NCBI GenBank assembly: GCA_017549805.1
Contig: JAFYNJ010000016.1
Coordinates: 1-64,000, forward strand
DNA from: Bacteroidales bacterium
Lineage (GTDB): Bacteria; Bacteroidota; Bacteroidia; Bacteroidales; F082
Length of the DNA stretch: 64,000 nt
Direction of reading: 5' to 3'
Each line of letters begins with the position of its first letter. Positions within the stretch are counted from its first letter, which is position 1. The position numbers and the translations under genes are program-made. The notes under the pieces are model-generated. The model was not told the DNA's origin, did not search any database, and saw only the letters and a list, made by a program, of their open reading frames with translations. Of the stretch, positions 9,309 to 18,936 are shown one piece after another.

Positions 9309-11267
9309 TCCTCCCGAGATCGATTTGAAGAAGATCTCCGCGTCCTTCCAGACGGTGTAGTCACGGGCGTAGAGCAGATTCAACTGGTTATGGAACTCGG
9401 TATCGTTCGCGGTGCCGAGTTTTTCAATGGGTGTCGCTGGCGTATAGATGCCACGGCGGATCTTGGGCAGCTTCTGGGTCTCATCGCCAGTGTTGCAGTA
9501 GCCGACCCATGTGCGACGGCCTATCAGCACCAAAATGGCGTTCTTCAGGAAGCGGACGGGTTGCTTCACCACCAAAGCCAACGGCAACCAGAACAGGATG
9601 CTGAATCCGGCGAGGATGAAGTCGAGCAGCCTTTTGTTGCGGCGGTTGGCCACGGTGTCGATGGCTTTGATGTCAATGGTGTAAAGGTCTCCCCTCGTGT
9701 TGATGCTGTTGCTGCCGATGATGGAGAGGCTGTCCTCAGGCGCAATCTTGTAATCCACGTTGGAGGCATGCCACTCCACCATCTTGTCGATGATGACCTG
9801 GTGTGGCACGTCCTTTGAGCAGAAGATGACTTCTGTGATCTTGTAGATCGTGATGATGTCGGGCACTTGGTTGATGCGTCCGATGAATCCCTCGGGGGTC
9901 TCCCCTTTCATATCCGAGCTGACCAGTCCGATGAAATCGGGCTTGATGGAGGTGCTTTGGATCAGCGATTCAACACGCTGTGCCTCTTCGGGACTGCCAA
10001 TCAGAATGAAGCGCTTCTTGGCGTTGCGTTTCGATAGGAAGGAGTCCTTCCCCATCCAGATGCCGATGAGTCGGGTGAGGCTCATCTCGATGGCGAGCCA
10101 AAGCGTGCCGAAGAGGATCAAGGCACGGGAGAAGCGGAGCGACTCAGGCAGCAGGGCGTAGAGCATCAGCACGAAGACGCTGCCGATGGCGACGCCGAAC
10201 ACGCCTTTGCCGATGCTGTAGGGCTTGTCGTAGCCTCCAGAGAAATAGGTGAAGAGTAGCCATATCAGGATGTAAGCCGGCAAGACCAAGGCGAAGAGTG
10301 TGGTGGGATAGCTTCCCACGCCTTCATAGACGGTCATCTTGCCCCAGAAATAGCTGATGGCGGCCAAGCCTCCATAGCCCAACACCGCATCGAGGAACGG
10401 GATGGCGATCTTGTGGAAGAATTGGCTGATCAGCGCCAAAAAGGCCTTGAAATAGATGGCGATGTTGATGAAGAAGGAGAACCAGAAGGCGCGTTTTTGT
10501 CCGAAGTGCTTCTTGGCGAAGATCTCCATGGCCTTGTAGAACACCAGCACATAGTTGACGCTGGTCTTCTTGGTGCTCTCTCCCTTGTAGTGGATGATGC
10601 GGGTCTCGGGAAAATAATAGTTCTTGTAGCCGCCTTGGGTGATGCGATACGAGAGGTCGATGTCCTCGCCATACATGAAGAAGGTCTCGTCCAGCAGTCC
10701 TACCTTGTCCAAGGTCTCGCGACGCATCATCATGAAGGCACCGGCCAGGATCTCCACCTCGTTGGTCTCGTCGTTGGAGAGATGCCCCATGTAGTAATGG
10801 GAGAAGCGCTTGGAGTGTGGAAACAGCTTGGCGAGGCCGAACATCTTGTAGAAGGCGGCGGCCGGGGTGGGCAGTCCGCGCTTGGACTCGGGCAGGAAGT
10901 TGCCTTTGCCGTCAACCATCTTCACGCCAAGGCCGCCGGCATCGGGATGGGCATCCATGAAGGCGATGCACTTCGAGAAGGTGTCGTCCTCCACCACGGT
11001 ATCAGGATTCAACAGCAAAACGTATTCACCCGTGGAGACCTTGATGGCTTGGTTGTTGGCACGGCTGAAGCCCACGTTTTCCTTGTTGGCGATGACCTTC
11101 ACCTCGGGAAACTTCTCGGCCAGCATCTTCAACGAGCCGTCCACCGAGTTGTTGTCAACCACAAACACCTCTCCGTCGATGCCTTGCATGGCCCTTCGGA
11201 CAGAATAGAGGCACTGTTCCAAAAACAGCTCCACATTGTAGTTGACGATGACGACGGATAGCTTCAT
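9297..11267 (-). CDS. Family 2 glycosyltransferase fused to a membrane/Rossmann module
   Basis: Inner-membrane enzyme likely making surface polysaccharide. Residues 1-260 are a GT2 domain: VVIVNYN at the N-terminus, VVDNNS, and LLNPDT as the metal-binding site near 90, with GEDIDLSYR near 210. After several hydrophobic spans (about 265-405) comes a Rossmann-like segment (KKRFILIGSPEEAQRVESL, near 420) as in polyprenyl-phosphate sugar transferases. A helix RRNKRLLDFILAGFSIL follows, but I do not see the catalytic signature of that transferase family. The ATG at 11267 (MKLSVVIVNYN) is preferred over a TTG at 11285. The final GDKR and stop come from the heptamer array. Divergent from a flippase. 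Confidence 0.75.
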   Translation of the reverse strand: MKLSVVIVNYNVELFLEQCLYSVRRAMQGIDGEVFVVDNNSVDGSLKMLAEKFPEVKVIANKENVGFSRANNQAIKVSTGEYVLLLNPDTVVEDDTFSKCIAFMDAHPDAGGLGVKMVDGKGNFLPESKRGLPTPAAAFYKMFGLAKLFPHSKRFSHYYMGHLSNDETNEVEILAGAFMMMRRETLDKVGLLDETFFMYGEDIDLSYRITQGGYKNYYFPETRIIHYKGESTKKTSVNYVLVFYKAMEIFAKKHFGQKRAFWFSFFINIAIYFKAFLALISQFFHKIAIPFLDAVLGYGGLAAISYFWGKMTVYEGVGSYPTTLFALVLPAYILIWLLFTYFSGGYDKPYSIGKGVFGVAIGSVFVLMLYALLPESLRFSRALILFGTLWLAIEMSLTRLIGIWMGKDSFLSKRNAKKRFILIGSPEEAQRVESLIQSTSIKPDFIGLVSSDMKGETPEGFIGRINQVPDIITIYKITEVIFCSKDVPHQVIIDKMVEWHASNVDYKIAPEDSLSIIGSNSINTRGDLYTIDIKAIDTVANRRNKRLLDFILAGFSILFWLPLALVVKQPVRFLKNAILVLIGRRTWVGYCNTGDETQKLPKIRRGIYTPATPIEKLGTANDTEFHNQLNLLYARDYTVWKDAEIFFKSISGGDKR

Positions 11268-11343
11268 AAGTGAAAAATCGGTCAAAATTAGAAAAATTTC
11301 TCACAAGGACCTTTCTAATAACGAATAATCTCCAAAAGAATTG

Positions 11344-11351
11344 TATTTTTG
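11344..11351 (+). promoter_or_regulatory. -7 box for the flippase gene (possibly leaderless)
   Basis: TATTTTTG ends four bases before the ATG at 11356. With the usual start a few bases after the -7 box, the transcript would begin at or next to the start codon. Confidence 0.5.
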
Positions 11352-11355
11352 TTCC

Positions 11356-12642
11356 ATGTTTAAGAAGATACTCGGCACAGGCGTAACAAGGGTGTTGAAC
11401 CTGCTGATCGGTTTCATCACGATGCTGATGGGAACGAAGGTGCTTGGTCCAGCCGAATGGGGCATCGGCTTCACTGTGCTGACCGACCTTACTTTCTTGT
11501 TGATTGGCGTGGAGCTGATAGCAGGAAACGGTTTGGTGTATTTCACGCCGCGAAAGAAGCTCTCCACCTTGATGAAGGTGTCCTATACTTGGATTGTGTT
11601 GGTGATTGCCCTGTATGCCTTGCTTTTCTGGATCCTCTCCCACTATCCGGTGACGTTCGATCGTATCGTTCCGAAGGGTTACGAGGGTCTTACCCTGCTG
11701 TTGGTGTTGGTCTATAGTTTCCATGAGTTCAACCTGAATGTCTTTCTTGGCAAGGAAAAAGTGAGCACCTACAACTGGATCTTCCTCTTGCAGATTCTGG
11801 TTCAGGTCTGCTCGATGGCGCTGTTCATCTTCGTGTTCCACATCCATGACGCGCATGCCTTTGTCTATTCGTTGCTGTGCGGCTATTCCACGGCCTTTGT
11901 CGTCGGTTTTATCGTGCTACTGCCGATGGTTGGCAAGGACGGCTACGATCCGTTTTTCCTTACCGCCAAGGAAATGTTGAAATACGGTTCCGTCATTCAG
12001 CTCTCCACCTTGGTGAGCACCTTGAACCGCCGCATGAGCATCTTCCTGCTACGCCAGCATTGCACCGAAGACGCGGTGGGCGTGTATGGCGCAGGCTCCC
12101 AGGTTGGCGAGGGCGTGAAGGTGTTCGGGGTGAGCGTCTCGATGGTGCAATTCTCCAAATTGAGCAATCTCACCGATCAGGAAAAGATCGCCAATCTTAC
12201 CGTGAAATTCCTGAAGATCACCGTGGTGCTGACGTTGGCTGCCTTGGTAGCCATCGCCTTCCTGCCCGTAAGTTTCTTCGCATGGCTGTTCTCCGATGCC
12301 TTCGGGCAGGTCAAGGAGATCATCCTGCTCATGTCGCCCGGATTGCTCTTCGCCTCCGCCCAGCTAATCTTCGCCAACTATTTCATGGGAACGGGCATGC
12401 CGAAATACAATCTCTACGCGTCCTTGGTGGGTTTGGCAGTGACGATCCCCACCACCCTTCTCTTGATCCCGCGGATGGGCATTGAGGGTGCGGCCATCTC
12501 ATTCTCTTGCACCTATCTCGCCATCATTTTATATCAATGGTTTGTCTTTAAAAAACTGACGGGCATCAAGGCCAAGGAATTGTTGCTGACGAAAGATGAC
12601 TGGAGTTGGTTTAAAGAAGAGATTTTGAGGTGGTTTAGATGA
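11356..12642 (+). CDS. Polysaccharide flippase (Wzx/MATE-like)
   Basis: A 428-residue integral membrane protein with about 12 hydrophobic spans and the N-terminus of oligosaccharide flippases (GTGVTRVLNLLIGFITMLMGT, LGPAEWGIGF). Such proteins move lipid-linked oligosaccharides across the inner membrane. The central NRRMSIFLLRQ and C-terminal FANYFMGTGMPKYN are typical of the family. Divergent from the GT2 gene, which suggests one glycan pathway (inference); the glycan is unknown. The start is the ATG at 11356, since the TTG at 11341 overlaps the promoter. The protein ends in a charged tail (DDWSWFKEEILRWFR). Confidence 0.85.
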   Translation: MFKKILGTGVTRVLNLLIGFITMLMGTKVLGPAEWGIGFTVLTDLTFLLIGVELIAGNGLVYFTPRKKLSTLMKVSYTWIVLVIALYALLFWILSHYPVTFDRIVPKGYEGLTLLLVLVYSFHEFNLNVFLGKEKVSTYNWIFLLQILVQVCSMALFIFVFHIHDAHAFVYSLLCGYSTAFVVGFIVLLPMVGKDGYDPFFLTAKEMLKYGSVIQLSTLVSTLNRRMSIFLLRQHCTEDAVGVYGAGSQVGEGVKVFGVSVSMVQFSKLSNLTDQEKIANLTVKFLKITVVLTLAALVAIAFLPVSFFAWLFSDAFGQVKEIILLMSPGLLFASAQLIFANYFMGTGMPKYNLYASLVGLAVTIPTTLLLIPRMGIEGAAISFSCTYLAIILYQWFVFKKLTGIKAKELLLTKDDWSWFKEEILRWFR

Positions 12643-12728
12643 TGGATTGACGCAATGGTTCATTCAATACAATCCGTACTATACTATTCTTACTATGCAG
12701 TACTTAATACCTATATCTTTTCATTGAA

Positions 12729-13214
12729 ATGGTAAAAAAAACATTGTTATTCAGCATATTATTATTAACAATCTCGAGCATAGCAAGAAGCCAGTCTATC
12801 AGACAGGATGGTGTTCCTTGTTACTTTGTTAAACCAGAACGTGGCATTCCCTACAGATCCCAAAAACTATTCTATAATATCAATGAAATACTTGATTTCC
12901 ACTTCCCTGATGAATGTGAGAACAAAGTGTTCTATATTAACGGTCTTCTATTGTCAGAAAAGGATTTTATTTCATTAAAGATACGTAAAAAAGAAGTTGA
13001 TCTTAATCAATGCTATTATACTTTGGACTATTGCGGTGATAGTGTCATACGTATTAATTATTATACAACACTAATAATACCAATTATGGTCAATGGAAAG
13101 GGATATGTCGTTGGAGATACTTTGCCTAAAGGAGTATGTGGTGAACAAATCATTTCGATAAAAAAAGACAGAAGGGTGTTTAATGAAAACAGAATTGAAA
13201 TTCAGATCAAATAA
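12729..13214 (+). CDS. Hypothetical exported protein, AT-rich
   Basis: A 161-residue protein with a signal peptide (KKTLLFSILLLTISSIARSQ, cut near residue 22). The mature part has four cysteines (PCYF, DECEN, NQCYY, YCGDS) plus GVCGEQ, and beta-rich stretches. I do not recognise the family. Its DNA is visibly richer in A and T than the flanking genes, with many AAA/TTA codons, which fits recent acquisition or weak selection. The ATG at 12729 follows an 86-base gap without a clear promoter. Confidence 0.6.
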   Translation: MVKKTLLFSILLLTISSIARSQSIRQDGVPCYFVKPERGIPYRSQKLFYNINEILDFHFPDECENKVFYINGLLLSEKDFISLKIRKKEVDLNQCYYTLDYCGDSVIRINYYTTLIIPIMVNGKGYVVGDTLPKGVCGEQIISIKKDRRVFNENRIEIQIK

Positions 13215-13286
13215 TCTCTTCTTTGATATCAAAACAATTATGGATTCTAATATCTTAGTATCCCAAAAACAACAAAACATATCATC

Positions 13287-13877
13287 ATGAAAAAGACATT
13301 TACCTTCCTCGCATTGGCGGTTATATTACCTTTATTCGCTGCTGCTCAGTATGGCAGACAACCCGTTTCCATCATTGGACACTTCAGCGGCGGCTGGGGC
13401 GGATTTCCAGAAAAAGCAATTGGCGTTCAACATTGGATTGGCGCTGTAGGAGCCGACGCAAAAATCGGTCTAACAAACAATTGGTCATTGCTCGTCGGCT
13501 TGGATTACCAGTTCCGTTTCATTAATGAAGGCTATACGGGATATAACGGTTTATACAACACATATAATCACAAGCTACTTAAAGGTCATTATCTCCGTTT
13601 GCCCGTTCGTATGGAATATGACCACAATTGGTTCTACCTAGCCGTGGGACCTTATATAGAAAAAGGTTTCGGTAATATTACGGAAACGTATGATGTCTTA
13701 CTCGTCGGTGTCAATGTTGAATTGGGAGGCCGTCTTGAACTCAATCGTCAAGACCATCTCCGTATTGGCCTTCTTAATACCACTGGCTGTTCATTGCAAA
13801 ACCGCCAATCACATGTCTTGGTGGGTTACTATGAGCTCAATTGGTTGCTGCGTATCGGGTATGAGCATCGGCTTTAA
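13287..13877 (+). CDS. Hypothetical outer-membrane beta-barrel-like protein
   Basis: A 196-residue protein with a signal peptide (KKTFTFLALAVILPLFAAAQ) and alternating hydrophobic/aromatic strands (YLRLPVRMEYDHNWFYLAVG, YELNWLLRIGYEHRL) ending in a charged-hydrophobic strand, as in small OmpW/PorT-type barrels. Probable location is the outer membrane. Function unknown. It lies 72 bases after the AT-rich hypothetical and 56 bases before parE, whose promoter is in that gap. Confidence 0.6.
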   Translation: MKKTFTFLALAVILPLFAAAQYGRQPVSIIGHFSGGWGGFPEKAIGVQHWIGAVGADAKIGLTNNWSLLVGLDYQFRFINEGYTGYNGLYNTYNHKLLKGHYLRLPVRMEYDHNWFYLAVGPYIEKGFGNITETYDVLLVGVNVELGGRLELNRQDHLRIGLLNTTGCSLQNRQSHVLVGYYELNWLLRIGYEHRL

Positions 13878-13906
13878 AGTAAAAGCCATTGGTTCGTTTA
13901 TTTTTG

Positions 13907-13914
13907 TATCTTTG
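13907..13914 (+). promoter_or_regulatory. -7 box for parE
   Basis: TATCTTTG, 19 bases before the parE ATG; a perfect -7 match. A TTG at 13889 is slightly too close to be an ideal -33 element. Confidence 0.55.
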
Positions 13915-13933
13915 CAAAAAAAAATAAAAACTG

Positions 13934-15892
13934 ATGTCAAACGAACCTTTTGAAGAAAATCAGAATATTTTCAACCAGCCTGAAGAGGCTCCCGTGGTGA
14001 AAGAAGATTACGGCGATGACAAGATCGTGCACCTTGAAGACATGGAGCACATCCGTCGCCGTCCAGGTATGTATATTGGCAAGTTGGGCGATGGCGCCTC
14101 CCAAGACGATGGCATCTATGTGTTGATCAAAGAGGTGATCGACAACTCCATCGACGAATTCACCTCGGGTTATGGCAAAAAGATTGAACTCACTATCAAC
14201 AAGGCGGAGAAGAAAGTCTCCATCCGTGACTACGGTCGTGGCATCCCGCAGGGAAAACTGGTGGAAGCCGTCTCGCAACTCAACACTGGCGCCAAGTACG
14301 ACAGCAAGGTGTTTCAGAAGTCGGTGGGACTGAATGGCGTAGGTACCAAGGCCGTCAACGCCCTCTCCTCCTATTTCAAGGTGCAGTCCATCCGCGACGG
14401 CAAGACCCGTATCGTGGAGTTTGCTCAAGGCAAGCAAACCAGCGATACAGGCATCATCCCCTACAGCAATCCTGATGAGACTGGCACCTTAGTGGAGTTC
14501 ATTCCCGACAGCGCCTTGTTCGGCAACTTCCACTATGTCGATGACTATGTGGAGAAACGCGTTTGGAACTATGTGTATCTGAACCGTGGCCTGACCATGG
14601 TTTACAACGACAAGCGCTATTACTCGAAGAACGGCCTGCTCGACTTGCTTCAGAACAATATGGAAGGTGAAGGCCTCTATCCTGTCATCCATATCAAGGA
14701 CGGCGACTTCGAAGCCGCGTTCACCCATGTCAACAACCAGTCGAGCGACTATTTCTATTCCTTCGTCAATGGCCAGCACACCACCGAAGGCGGCACCCAC
14801 CAGTCGGCCTTCCGTGAAGGCTATGCTCGTGTGGTGCGCGAGTTCTTCCAAAAGGAATACGAGCCGGCCGACATCCGCCAAGGCTTGATCTGCGCCCTTT
14901 GCGTGAGGATCCAGGAACCCGTGTTTGAAGCCCAGACCAAGACCAAATTGGGCTCCACCCACCTGGCACCCAACAACCCCGACGGCACCAACGACAGTCC
15001 CTTCCTCAAGACCTACGTGTTCGACATCCTGAAACGGCATCTCGACAATTACTTGCATAAGAATCCTGCCACGGTGAGCGTGCTGCAACAGAAGATTGCG
15101 GCCAATGAGAAGGAACGCAAGGAGATTGCCGGCATCAAGAAGGCGGCTCGCGAGAGCGCCAAGAAGGTCAGCCTGAACAACAAGAAACTCCGCGACTGCC
15201 GCATCCACCTCAACACCAATCATGAGAAACGACTGGAAAGCACCATCTTCATCACCGAGGGCGACTCCGCATCGGGAAGCATCACCAAGAGCCGTGATGT
15301 GCAGACCCAGGCCGTGTTCAGCCTGCGTGGCAAGCCGCTGAACTGCCTTGGCATGACCAAGAAGGTCTGCTATGAGAACGAGGAGTTCAACCTCCTGCAA
15401 GCTGCCTTGAACATCGACGAGGACATCGAAAACCTGCGCTATAACAACATCGTCATCGCCACCGATGCCGATGTGGACGGCATGCACATCCGCCTGCTGA
15501 TGCTCACCTTCTTCCTCCAGTTCTACCCCGACTTGGTGAGGAATGGCCATGTCTATATCCTTCAGACACCTTTGTTCCGTGTCCGTAACAAGAAGGAGAC
15601 CTATTATTGCTACACTGAGGAAGAACGCATCGAATCCATCATCAAATGCGGCAAACAGGCCGAGATCACCCGATTCAAAGGTTTGGGCGAGATCTCACCT
15701 GACGAGTTCCGTGCCTTCATCGGTCCCAACATGCGCCTGGAGCCAGTGATCCTCCAATACGATTTCGGCATCAAGGAGTTGCTGAAATACTATATGGGCA
15801 ACAATACCCCCGAACGCCAAAGGTTTATCATCGACAACCTAAGGATTGAGGATGATACTTATATTGATAAATTGGAAGTCAGGAATTATTAG
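13934..15892 (+). CDS. parE: DNA topoisomerase IV subunit B
   Basis: ATPase subunit of topoisomerase IV, which separates linked daughter chromosomes. The GHKL ATP site shows [17 protein letters not shown] and [14 protein letters not shown]; the TOPRIM domain shows TEGDSASGS and the metal-binding DADVDG (about residues 513-518). The start [14 protein letters not shown] and [20 protein letters not shown] follow the Bacteroidota ParE pattern, not GyrB. At 652 aa it is near family length. No parC lies beside it in this window. Confidence 0.88.
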   Translation: MSNEPFEENQNIFNQPEEAPVVKEDYGDDKIVHLEDMEHIRRRPGMYIGKLGDGASQDDGIYVLIKEVIDNSIDEFTSGYGKKIELTINKAEKKVSIRDYGRGIPQGKLVEAVSQLNTGAKYDSKVFQKSVGLNGVGTKAVNALSSYFKVQSIRDGKTRIVEFAQGKQTSDTGIIPYSNPDETGTLVEFIPDSALFGNFHYVDDYVEKRVWNYVYLNRGLTMVYNDKRYYSKNGLLDLLQNNMEGEGLYPVIHIKDGDFEAAFTHVNNQSSDYFYSFVNGQHTTEGGTHQSAFREGYARVVREFFQKEYEPADIRQGLICALCVRIQEPVFEAQTKTKLGSTHLAPNNPDGTNDSPFLKTYVFDILKRHLDNYLHKNPATVSVLQQKIAANEKERKEIAGIKKAARESAKKVSLNNKKLRDCRIHLNTNHEKRLESTIFITEGDSASGSITKSRDVQTQAVFSLRGKPLNCLGMTKKVCYENEEFNLLQAALNIDEDIENLRYNNIVIATDADVDGMHIRLLMLTFFLQFYPDLVRNGHVYILQTPLFRVRNKKETYYCYTEEERIESIIKCGKQAEITRFKGLGEISPDEFRAFIGPNMRLEPVILQYDFGIKELLKYYMGNNTPERQRFIIDNLRIEDDTYIDKLEVRNY

Positions 15893-15895
15893 TTT

Positions 15896-16651
15896 ATGGC
15901 AATTATTAACACTATGAGGTTTGTGTTCATTTCTGTTGCGGTGCTGTTATTGGGTTTGGGAGCCATGGCCCAGGAAACGATCCCTTTTGAACCGGATACA
16001 TCGGTTTATGCGGTAGTGGATGAAATGCCTCAATTCAACGGTGGCGATTCCACTTTGGTGAACTACATCAAAGAGTTTGTCCATTATCCTGCCACAATTA
16101 CCACTCCTGGAGTCTATGAAGGCAAAGTCTTCGTCAACTTCATTGTCGAAAAAGACGGTACCCTATCCAATATCAAGGTATTAAAAGGAATTGGGGAAGA
16201 ATTTGACGCGGAAGCCGTTAGAGCTGTGAGAGACATGCCGGCATGGATACCTGGCAAAAAGGACGGCGAACCTGTTAGGGTGAGTTTTACGTTACCCATC
16301 AATTTCAAGGCTGTTGCACCCAAACAGATCATGAGTTATGATGAATTGCCACCCGAGGGAATGCCCATGTTTCCTGGTGGATTAGGAGAATTGTTGAAAT
16401 ATATTACCTCTAACATAAAGTATCCTGCTGAAGCACGCAGAAAGGGACTCCATGGTCGAGTTTTTGTCGCTTTTGTGATAGAAACCGATGGATCCATCAC
16501 AAACGCACGAATCCTTCAGGGAGTTTGTGAGAGCATTGACCAAGAAGCCCTTCGCCTTGTGAATTCGATGCCAAATTGGATACCTGGTTTATATCGAGGC
16601 CAAACCGTAAGGGTGGAATATGTTTTACCTCTGAATTTTTCGCTTCATTAA
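15896..16651 (+). CDS. Exported protein with two TonB C-terminal domains
   Basis: A 251-residue protein with an N-terminal hydrophobic signal ending AMAQ, followed by two TonB_C-like domains: one around residues 60-140 (VHYPATI, GKVFVNFIVEKDGTLSNIKVLKG) and one around 170-250 (IKYPAEARRKGLHGRVFVAFVIETDGS). TonB normally has a membrane anchor and a proline-rich spacer; both are missing. If the signal is cleaved it would be a free periplasmic protein. It begins three bases after the parE stop, so the two are likely one transcript. The start could also be the in-frame ATG at 15914. Confidence 0.75.
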   Translation: MAIINTMRFVFISVAVLLLGLGAMAQETIPFEPDTSVYAVVDEMPQFNGGDSTLVNYIKEFVHYPATITTPGVYEGKVFVNFIVEKDGTLSNIKVLKGIGEEFDAEAVRAVRDMPAWIPGKKDGEPVRVSFTLPINFKAVAPKQIMSYDELPPEGMPMFPGGLGELLKYITSNIKYPAEARRKGLHGRVFVAFVIETDGSITNARILQGVCESIDQEALRLVNSMPNWIPGLYRGQTVRVEYVLPLNFSLH

Positions 16652-16682
16652 CAAAAACAATAACAAAAAAATACACTAATTT

Positions 16683-18824
16683 ATGAAGAAAAAAACCTTA
16701 CTGTTTATGGGATGCTTGATTGCATTTGCTGCATGTGAGGAGACGCCGAAACAACCTGCTTACCAGGTGACGGCCTATCCGGAAACCTACCGGGACACCA
16801 CCGTGGTGGACGACTATTTCGGGACCCTCGTGGCGGATCCCTACCGCTGGCTCGAGAACGACACCTCTGAGCAGACCGCGGCCTGGGTGGAAGCCCAACG
16901 TGCCGTGACGGACGACTATCTCAGCCACATCCCCTTCCGCGGTGCCATCAAGGACCGCCTGACCGAAATCATGAACTATGAGCGCTATAGCGTTCCCGGA
17001 AAACGTTTCGGACGTTACATCTACAGCAAGAACGACGGTCTGCAGAACCAGAGCGTGATTTATATCCAATATCCCGACAAGGAGCCCGAGGTGCTGTTGG
17101 ATCCTAACAAACTCTCCGACGACGGCACGGTGGCTTTCGGCGGTGGATCGCAGTCGAACGACGGAAAATACTATGCTTACCTTATTCAACGCAGCGGCTC
17201 CGACTGGGTGGAGATCTACGTGATGGACATCGCCACTAAGGAGCTCCTCCCCGACCATATCGAATGGGCCAAGTTCACAGGCGCCTCGTGGTACAAGGAC
17301 GGCTTCTTCTATGCCGCCTACGACAAACCCGTTGCCGGCAAGGAATTCAGCAACGTGAACGAGAACCACAAGATCTATTACCATAAGCTCGGCACCACCC
17401 AAGATCAGGACCAGCTATTCTACTCCAACCCTGCCCAGCCAAGATACTTCCATCAAGTGGATCTGACCGAGGACGAGCACTACATGTTCCTCTTCGAGAG
17501 CGGACAAGGCGCCGGCAGCACCTTGTGGATTCGCGATATGCAGGATCCCAAGGGTAAGTTCGTGCAGATTGCCGAGGACATGGACTACCAGTACATGCCT
17601 ATCGACGTCATCAACGACGAGCTCTATATCTTCACCAACTTTGACGCACCTAAGGGCCGTGTCGTCAAGGTGTCGGCCAAGGCTCCCCAGATGGCGAATT
17701 GGAAGGACCTGATTCCCGAAACGGACGACGTGTTGGTCTCCGCACAGATGGCGGCTGGCAAGATGATCGTGACTTACGACAAGGATGCCGCCAACCATGC
17801 TTACGTGTATGACCTCGAAGGCCAGATGCTCCATGAGATTGCCCTGCCGACCTTCGGCGAAGTGGGCTTCAGCAGCCGTTACGACGAGCCTGAGGTTTAT
17901 TATGGCTTCACCTCTTTCGTTTATCCAATGACGGTGTTCAAATATGACATTGAGAAGAACGAATCCACCGTGTTCCGTGCCCCGAAGGTGGACTTCAAGC
18001 CTGAGGACTTCACCACCGAACAAGTCTTCGTCATCAGCAAGGACGGCACCAAGGTGCCGATGTTCTTGACCTATAAGAAAGGCCTCCAAATGGACGGCAA
18101 GAACCCGACTTTGCTTTACGGTTACGGCGGCTTCAACATTACCTTGAATCCCGGCTTCAGCACCTCGCGCCTGCCCTTCTTGGAGAATGGCGGCATCTAT
18201 GCCCAGATGAACCTCCGTGGCGGCAACGAATACGGCGAGGAATGGCATCTGGCCGGCACCAAGCTGCAGAAGCAGAACGTGTTTGACGACTGCATCGCTT
18301 GCGCCGAATACCTGATCCAGAAGAACTACACCTCACCCGACTATCTCGCTTTGAACGGCGGCTCCAACGGCGGCCTGCTGGTGGGTGCCGTGGTGAACCA
18401 ACGTCCCGACCTCTTCAAGGTGGCCGTGCCCCAGGTGGGCGTGATGGATATGCTTCGCTACCATCTGTTCACCATCGGCTGGAACTGGGCCAGCGACTAT
18501 GGCACCAGCGAGGACGACGAGGCCATGTTCAAGGCTTTGTATGCCTACTCGCCGCTGCATACCATCCAAAGTGGTGAAGATGTGCATTATCCTGCCATCA
18601 TGGTGACTACTGCCGACCACGACGACCGTGTGGTGCCCGCCCACTCCTTCAAGTATGCCGCCGCACTGCAAGCCGCACAAACGGGTCCGGAGCCGAAGAT
18701 CATCCGCATCGACAGCAAAGCCGGTCACGGTGGCGGCAAGCCCATCGCCAAGGTGCTGGAGGAACAGGCGGATATCTATTCGTTCATCCTTTATAATATG
18801 GGATTAACATATCCTCAAAAGTAA
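16683..18824 (+). CDS. Prolyl oligopeptidase (S9A), lipoprotein
   Basis: Serine peptidase cutting after proline in short peptides. A lipoprotein signal with lipobox FAAC is followed by a beta-propeller (about residues 80-430) and an alpha/beta-hydrolase domain. The catalytic triad is visible: Ser561 in GGSNGGLL, Asp in DHDDRVVPAHS (about 646), His in KAGHGGGKP (about 682). YGYGGFNI and RGGNEYGEEWH near 490-520 are family landmarks. At 713 aa it is full length. Placement in the periplasm or outer membrane fits peptide scavenging. Confidence 0.93.
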   Translation: MKKKTLLFMGCLIAFAACEETPKQPAYQVTAYPETYRDTTVVDDYFGTLVADPYRWLENDTSEQTAAWVEAQRAVTDDYLSHIPFRGAIKDRLTEIMNYERYSVPGKRFGRYIYSKNDGLQNQSVIYIQYPDKEPEVLLDPNKLSDDGTVAFGGGSQSNDGKYYAYLIQRSGSDWVEIYVMDIATKELLPDHIEWAKFTGASWYKDGFFYAAYDKPVAGKEFSNVNENHKIYYHKLGTTQDQDQLFYSNPAQPRYFHQVDLTEDEHYMFLFESGQGAGSTLWIRDMQDPKGKFVQIAEDMDYQYMPIDVINDELYIFTNFDAPKGRVVKVSAKAPQMANWKDLIPETDDVLVSAQMAAGKMIVTYDKDAANHAYVYDLEGQMLHEIALPTFGEVGFSSRYDEPEVYYGFTSFVYPMTVFKYDIEKNESTVFRAPKVDFKPEDFTTEQVFVISKDGTKVPMFLTYKKGLQMDGKNPTLLYGYGGFNITLNPGFSTSRLPFLENGGIYAQMNLRGGNEYGEEWHLAGTKLQKQNVFDDCIACAEYLIQKNYTSPDYLALNGGSNGGLLVGAVVNQRPDLFKVAVPQVGVMDMLRYHLFTIGWNWASDYGTSEDDEAMFKALYAYSPLHTIQSGEDVHYPAIMVTTADHDDRVVPAHSFKYAAALQAAQTGPEPKIIRIDSKAGHGGGKPIAKVLEEQADIYSFILYNMGLTYPQK

Positions 18825-18833
18825 TCGAAGATT

Positions 18834-18922
18834 ACGTCATTGCGAGCGAAGCGAAGCAATCCAACCTGACCCGAAATAGTTCTGGTTGGATTGCTTCGTC
18901 GTTTCACTCCTCGCAATGACGT
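18834..18922. repeat. Palindromic REP-like element
   Basis: An 89-base imperfect palindrome: the left arm begins ACGTCATTGCGAG and ends GAAGCAATCCAACC, and the right arm carries their complements, with about six extra bases and a 17-base loop. The core ATTGCGAGCGAAGCGAAGCAATC belongs to a palindrome I recognise as widespread in bacterial genomes. It fills the space between two convergent genes and could end transcription of both. Confidence 0.75.
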
Positions 18923-18936
18923 TTCAGAGGCTTTTT

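Noticed and set aside
11155-11856. 233-residue open frame on the minus strand across the GT2-flippase gap
   Set aside because: It crosses two well-supported divergent genes and a promoter and has no domain.
12656-12727. Short frame of 23 codons between the flippase and the next gene
   Set aside because: No promoter, no family resemblance and composition of random AT-rich sequence.
14489-15550. 353-residue open frame on the minus strand
   Set aside because: Antisense shadow of parE.
13934-15892. Reading the gene as gyrB
   Set aside because: Internal motifs ([24 protein letters not shown]) follow the ParE branch of Bacteroidota; GyrB would have the AGGKFD-type motif.
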